A stretch of 6,502 nucleotides of DNA, from NCBI GenBank assembly GCA_009996555.1, contig JAACZX010000531.1:1-6502 (forward strand). Direction: 5' to 3'. This document shows, piece by piece, positions 4,784 to 6,502 of the stretch (the stretch's first letter is position 1; each line of letters starts with the position of its first letter). The notes beneath the pieces were generated by a model that was not told where the DNA came from, did no database searches, and was given only the letters and a program-made list of their open reading frames with translations. Both the position numbers and the translations under genes were made by a program. The DNA is from Chitinophagaceae bacterium. Lineage in GTDB: Bacteria; Bacteroidota; Bacteroidia; Chitinophagales; Chitinophagaceae.

Positions 4784-5614
4784 ATGGACGACAAATATCA
4801 ACTTAATGAATTCCCATCAATTGATGACGATCAATCAATTTATTTTTTATACCTACTCCAGGAGTTCATATCACCTGTTAACGATTTAATTGAAAAAATC
4901 ACCTCTTCGGAAATAAAAAGCAGAACTACAATGGGTTTAGCCCTGCCAATACTTTTCCGTTTGGTTGAATGTGCTCAATCAACTGCATTACTGCTAATGA
5001 AAAACAGAGTAAGAGATGCAAGCATACTTCTACTAAATATTTATGAAATAAGACTAGATGCCATTTACATTTCATTAGATTCTGCAAGAGAAGAGATATG
5101 GATCAACTCAAATAAAAAATCTTCTAAACCATGGAAGGTCGCAGTGCAGCAAAAAGAAATTTTTAAAGATCCAGACGAATTAGAATCCGAAAAAAATATC
5201 TATAGAAATTTTTCAATGGTAAAGCATGGTAACATCGCAGGCACTCACATGAGCTTTCCTATTTCCTTTAGTAATAACTCCCTAATCTTCGCAGGTAGCC
5301 ACCCTCGTCAACCGACAGGTCATATTTTTGCATTATGTGGCTTTTTAAACAGTGCAATCTCTGCAATGTTTATCATTCTGGAACGACATAATAACAAGTT
5401 CAGCGATGTGGAAAAAGCAATTGAAGAGGCATATGACAAAATAAAAAACACTTCTACTAGCAACATAACAGAACTGATTTATGAATTAGTATTTCGAAAA
5501 TACCCTGATTTGAAAGACATCGAAAATATCAAGCAACGTTTAAGGATAAATATTGACACTTCAAATGAAGATGAAGGTTTGAAGATCGAAGTAACTGTAT
5601 TAGAGAAAAAATAA
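4784..5614 (+). CDS. Helical cytoplasmic protein resembling the DUF5677 type
   Basis: A 276-residue, mostly helical protein without a signal peptide. Residues 47-100 contain long helices with ILFRLVECAQSTALLLM, then RVRDASILLLNIYEIRLDAI. This is the kind of repeated helical core seen in DUF5677-like proteins, with the Arg-rich second helix ending in a YE-x-R segment. A KHGN motif sits at 147-150, before a short beta-like segment (155-170) and a hydrophobic helix (180-200). The C-terminus (about 205-276) is charged. The assignment to DUF5677 is by general pattern and is tentative; the biochemical role is unknown. It starts 27 bases after the mobile-element gene and precedes the AlbA_2 gene by 63 bases on the same strand, so the two may be cotranscribed. 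Codon use looks more AT-rich than in the upstream three genes, which suggests cargo of different origin. Confidence 0.72.
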   Translation: MDDKYQLNEFPSIDDDQSIYFLYLLQEFISPVNDLIEKITSSEIKSRTTMGLALPILFRLVECAQSTALLLMKNRVRDASILLLNIYEIRLDAIYISLDSAREEIWINSNKKSSKPWKVAVQQKEIFKDPDELESEKNIYRNFSMVKHGNIAGTHMSFPISFSNNSLIFAGSHPRQPTGHIFALCGFLNSAISAMFIILERHNNKFSDVEKAIEEAYDKIKNTSTSNITELIYELVFRKYPDLKDIENIKQRLRINIDTSNEDEGLKIEVTVLEKK

Positions 5615-5677
5615 TGCAGCGTTCCAAAACCTATAACAAAAAATAAATAATTCGACAAACAAAGGAAACGAATAATC

Positions 5678-6502
5678 ATGTCAATTTGGAATTTACAAAA
5701 ACTAAATGCATTTATACAGGATCAAGTGGAAGAAAATATCAATCTTGATTATAAAGCGGCTGATGCATTACAGAAAACAGCAGGCAAGAAAACAGAAATT
5801 TCAAAAGATGTTTCTGCTCTTGCAAACGCAGCAGGTGGTACCATAATTTATGGAATGATGGAATCTTCAGATAGGAGACATCTACCTGAGAAAATAGATC
5901 CGGTTAACAGAATTGAATTTTCAAAAGAATGGCTGGAGCAGGTGATAAACTCTAATATTCAGCCAAGAATAAGCGGAATTGTAATAACACCCGTTACAAT
6001 TGACGATTCCAGCAACAAAGTTGTCTATGTAGTGGATATTCCGCAAAGTGAAACAGCACACCAGGCTGCTGACAAAAGGTACTATAAACGTTTCAACTTT
6101 GAAAGTGTCCCGATGGACGATTATGAAATAAGGGACATAATGAACAGACCTAAACATCCTGATGTAATACTCCACTTTGTAATCGAAAGAAAAAGGCAAA
6201 GAGAACATATAACCGGGCCACACTATAATGAATGGGCTGAATACTCCTTACGTGTTGTCATCCGCAATAAAGGAAAAGTGGTCGCAAATTTTGTCAACTT
6301 TCATGTTGATTTGCCTCCTTACATTATGTCTGATGATATGGAAAGCCTGCAGCAATCTGATCGCAGAGGTGATTGTATTGAAATTTACGGTGACAACACA
6401 GTGAGGGATATTATTGATGTTCAATTAACCCAAGGTGGGTTTATCGATAAATACGGCCCTTCCCGGTTTGACCCGGTTTTGCCGGGTACTGATAGCAGGC
6501 CA
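5678..6502 (+). CDS. Schlafen AlbA_2-domain protein (3' end beyond window)
   Basis: An open frame of 275 codons runs from ATG 5678 to the window edge without a stop. Residues about 19-160 form an AlbA_2 (Schlafen-type, formerly divergent AAA_4) domain: ENINLDYKAA (19-28), EISKDVSALANAAGGTIIYG (40-59), YVVDIPQSETAHQAADKRYY (117-136) and a closing block KRFNFESVPMDDYEIRDIMN. The ANAAGG segment and the RYYKR strand are the family's signatures. From about residue 162 a beta-rich segment with LRVVIRNKGK and DLPPYI looks like an immunoglobulin-type fold, which is unlike the winged-helix domain that often follows AlbA_2. AlbA_2 proteins include nucleic-acid-binding regulators and tRNA-cleaving Schlafen-type effectors; which applies here is unknown. 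AAAGGA at 5661-5666, 11 bases before the start, may act as a ribosome-binding site. Confidence 0.85.
   Translation, partial: MSIWNLQKLNAFIQDQVEENINLDYKAADALQKTAGKKTEISKDVSALANAAGGTIIYGMMESSDRRHLPEKIDPVNRIEFSKEWLEQVINSNIQPRISGIVITPVTIDDSSNKVVYVVDIPQSETAHQAADKRYYKRFNFESVPMDDYEIRDIMNRPKHPDVILHFVIERKRQREHITGPHYNEWAEYSLRVVIRNKGKVVANFVNFHVDLPPYIMSDDMESLQQSDRRGDCIEIYGDNTVRDIIDVQLTQGGFIDKYGPSRFDPVLPGTDSRP

Noticed and set aside
5479..5679. Minus-strand open frame covering the end of the DUF5677-like gene
   Set aside because: It is antisense to a well-formed coding region, with no recognisable motif.
5921..6223. Minus-strand 100-codon open frame
   Set aside because: It is antisense to the AlbA_2 coding region, whose domain motifs are clear.

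Overview
The window looks like a chromosomal or integrated stretch of a Bacteroidota genome, probably a Chitinophagaceae-like lineage. The grounds are a decayed SusD/RagB gene (a family largely confined to Bacteroidota), an AraC-type regulator of the Bacteroidota style, a set of small genes typical of Bacteroidota mobile elements, weak Shine-Dalgarno signals and moderate-to-low GC. This assignment rests on protein resemblance read by eye, not on a search.

Left part (1-1477). Two paralogous genes for small exported proteins lie on the minus strand (1-290, cut by the window edge, and 810-1145). Each is preceded by a ~110-base leader that is also conserved between the copies. Between them, on the plus strand, is the C-terminal relic of a SusD/RagB-family outer-membrane lipoprotein (410-772). 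It has an in-frame TGA and its own strong terminator at 778-806. The upstream homology of the relic begins almost exactly where the leader of the first small gene ends, so the small-gene cassette probably replaced or interrupted the SusD gene. A 222-base gap (1256-1477) holds only inverted repeats and an imperfect 21-base repeat.

Middle (1478-2639). A complete AraC-family transcription factor is on the minus strand. A 157-base divergent intergenic region with a hairpin and an adjoining 10-base palindrome separates it from the next module.

Right part (2640-6502), all on the plus strand. An excisionase-like helix-turn-helix protein (2640-2930), a replication-initiator/DnaD-like winged-helix protein (3226-4323) and a conserved protein of unknown function (4313-4756) form a recognisable Bacteroidota mobile-element core. 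They are followed closely by two probable cargo genes: a helical protein resembling the DUF5677 type (4784-5614) and a Schlafen AlbA_2-domain protein (5678 to the window end, incomplete). The last two are a candidate two-gene defence or stress system, which is inference from context.

The most unusual sequence-level signal is in and around 3226-4323. The interdomain linker of the predicted protein appears to be built largely from short palindromic elements of two families: three in-frame 18-base palindromes encoding V-[AS]-N-L, and two adjacent copies of a 12-base core (GAGCGAAGTCGA) flanked by arms that differ between copies but remain self-complementary. A third copy of the second family sits directly after the stop codon of the upstream gene. 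No rRNA, tRNA, CRISPR array, insertion sequence or integrase was seen.
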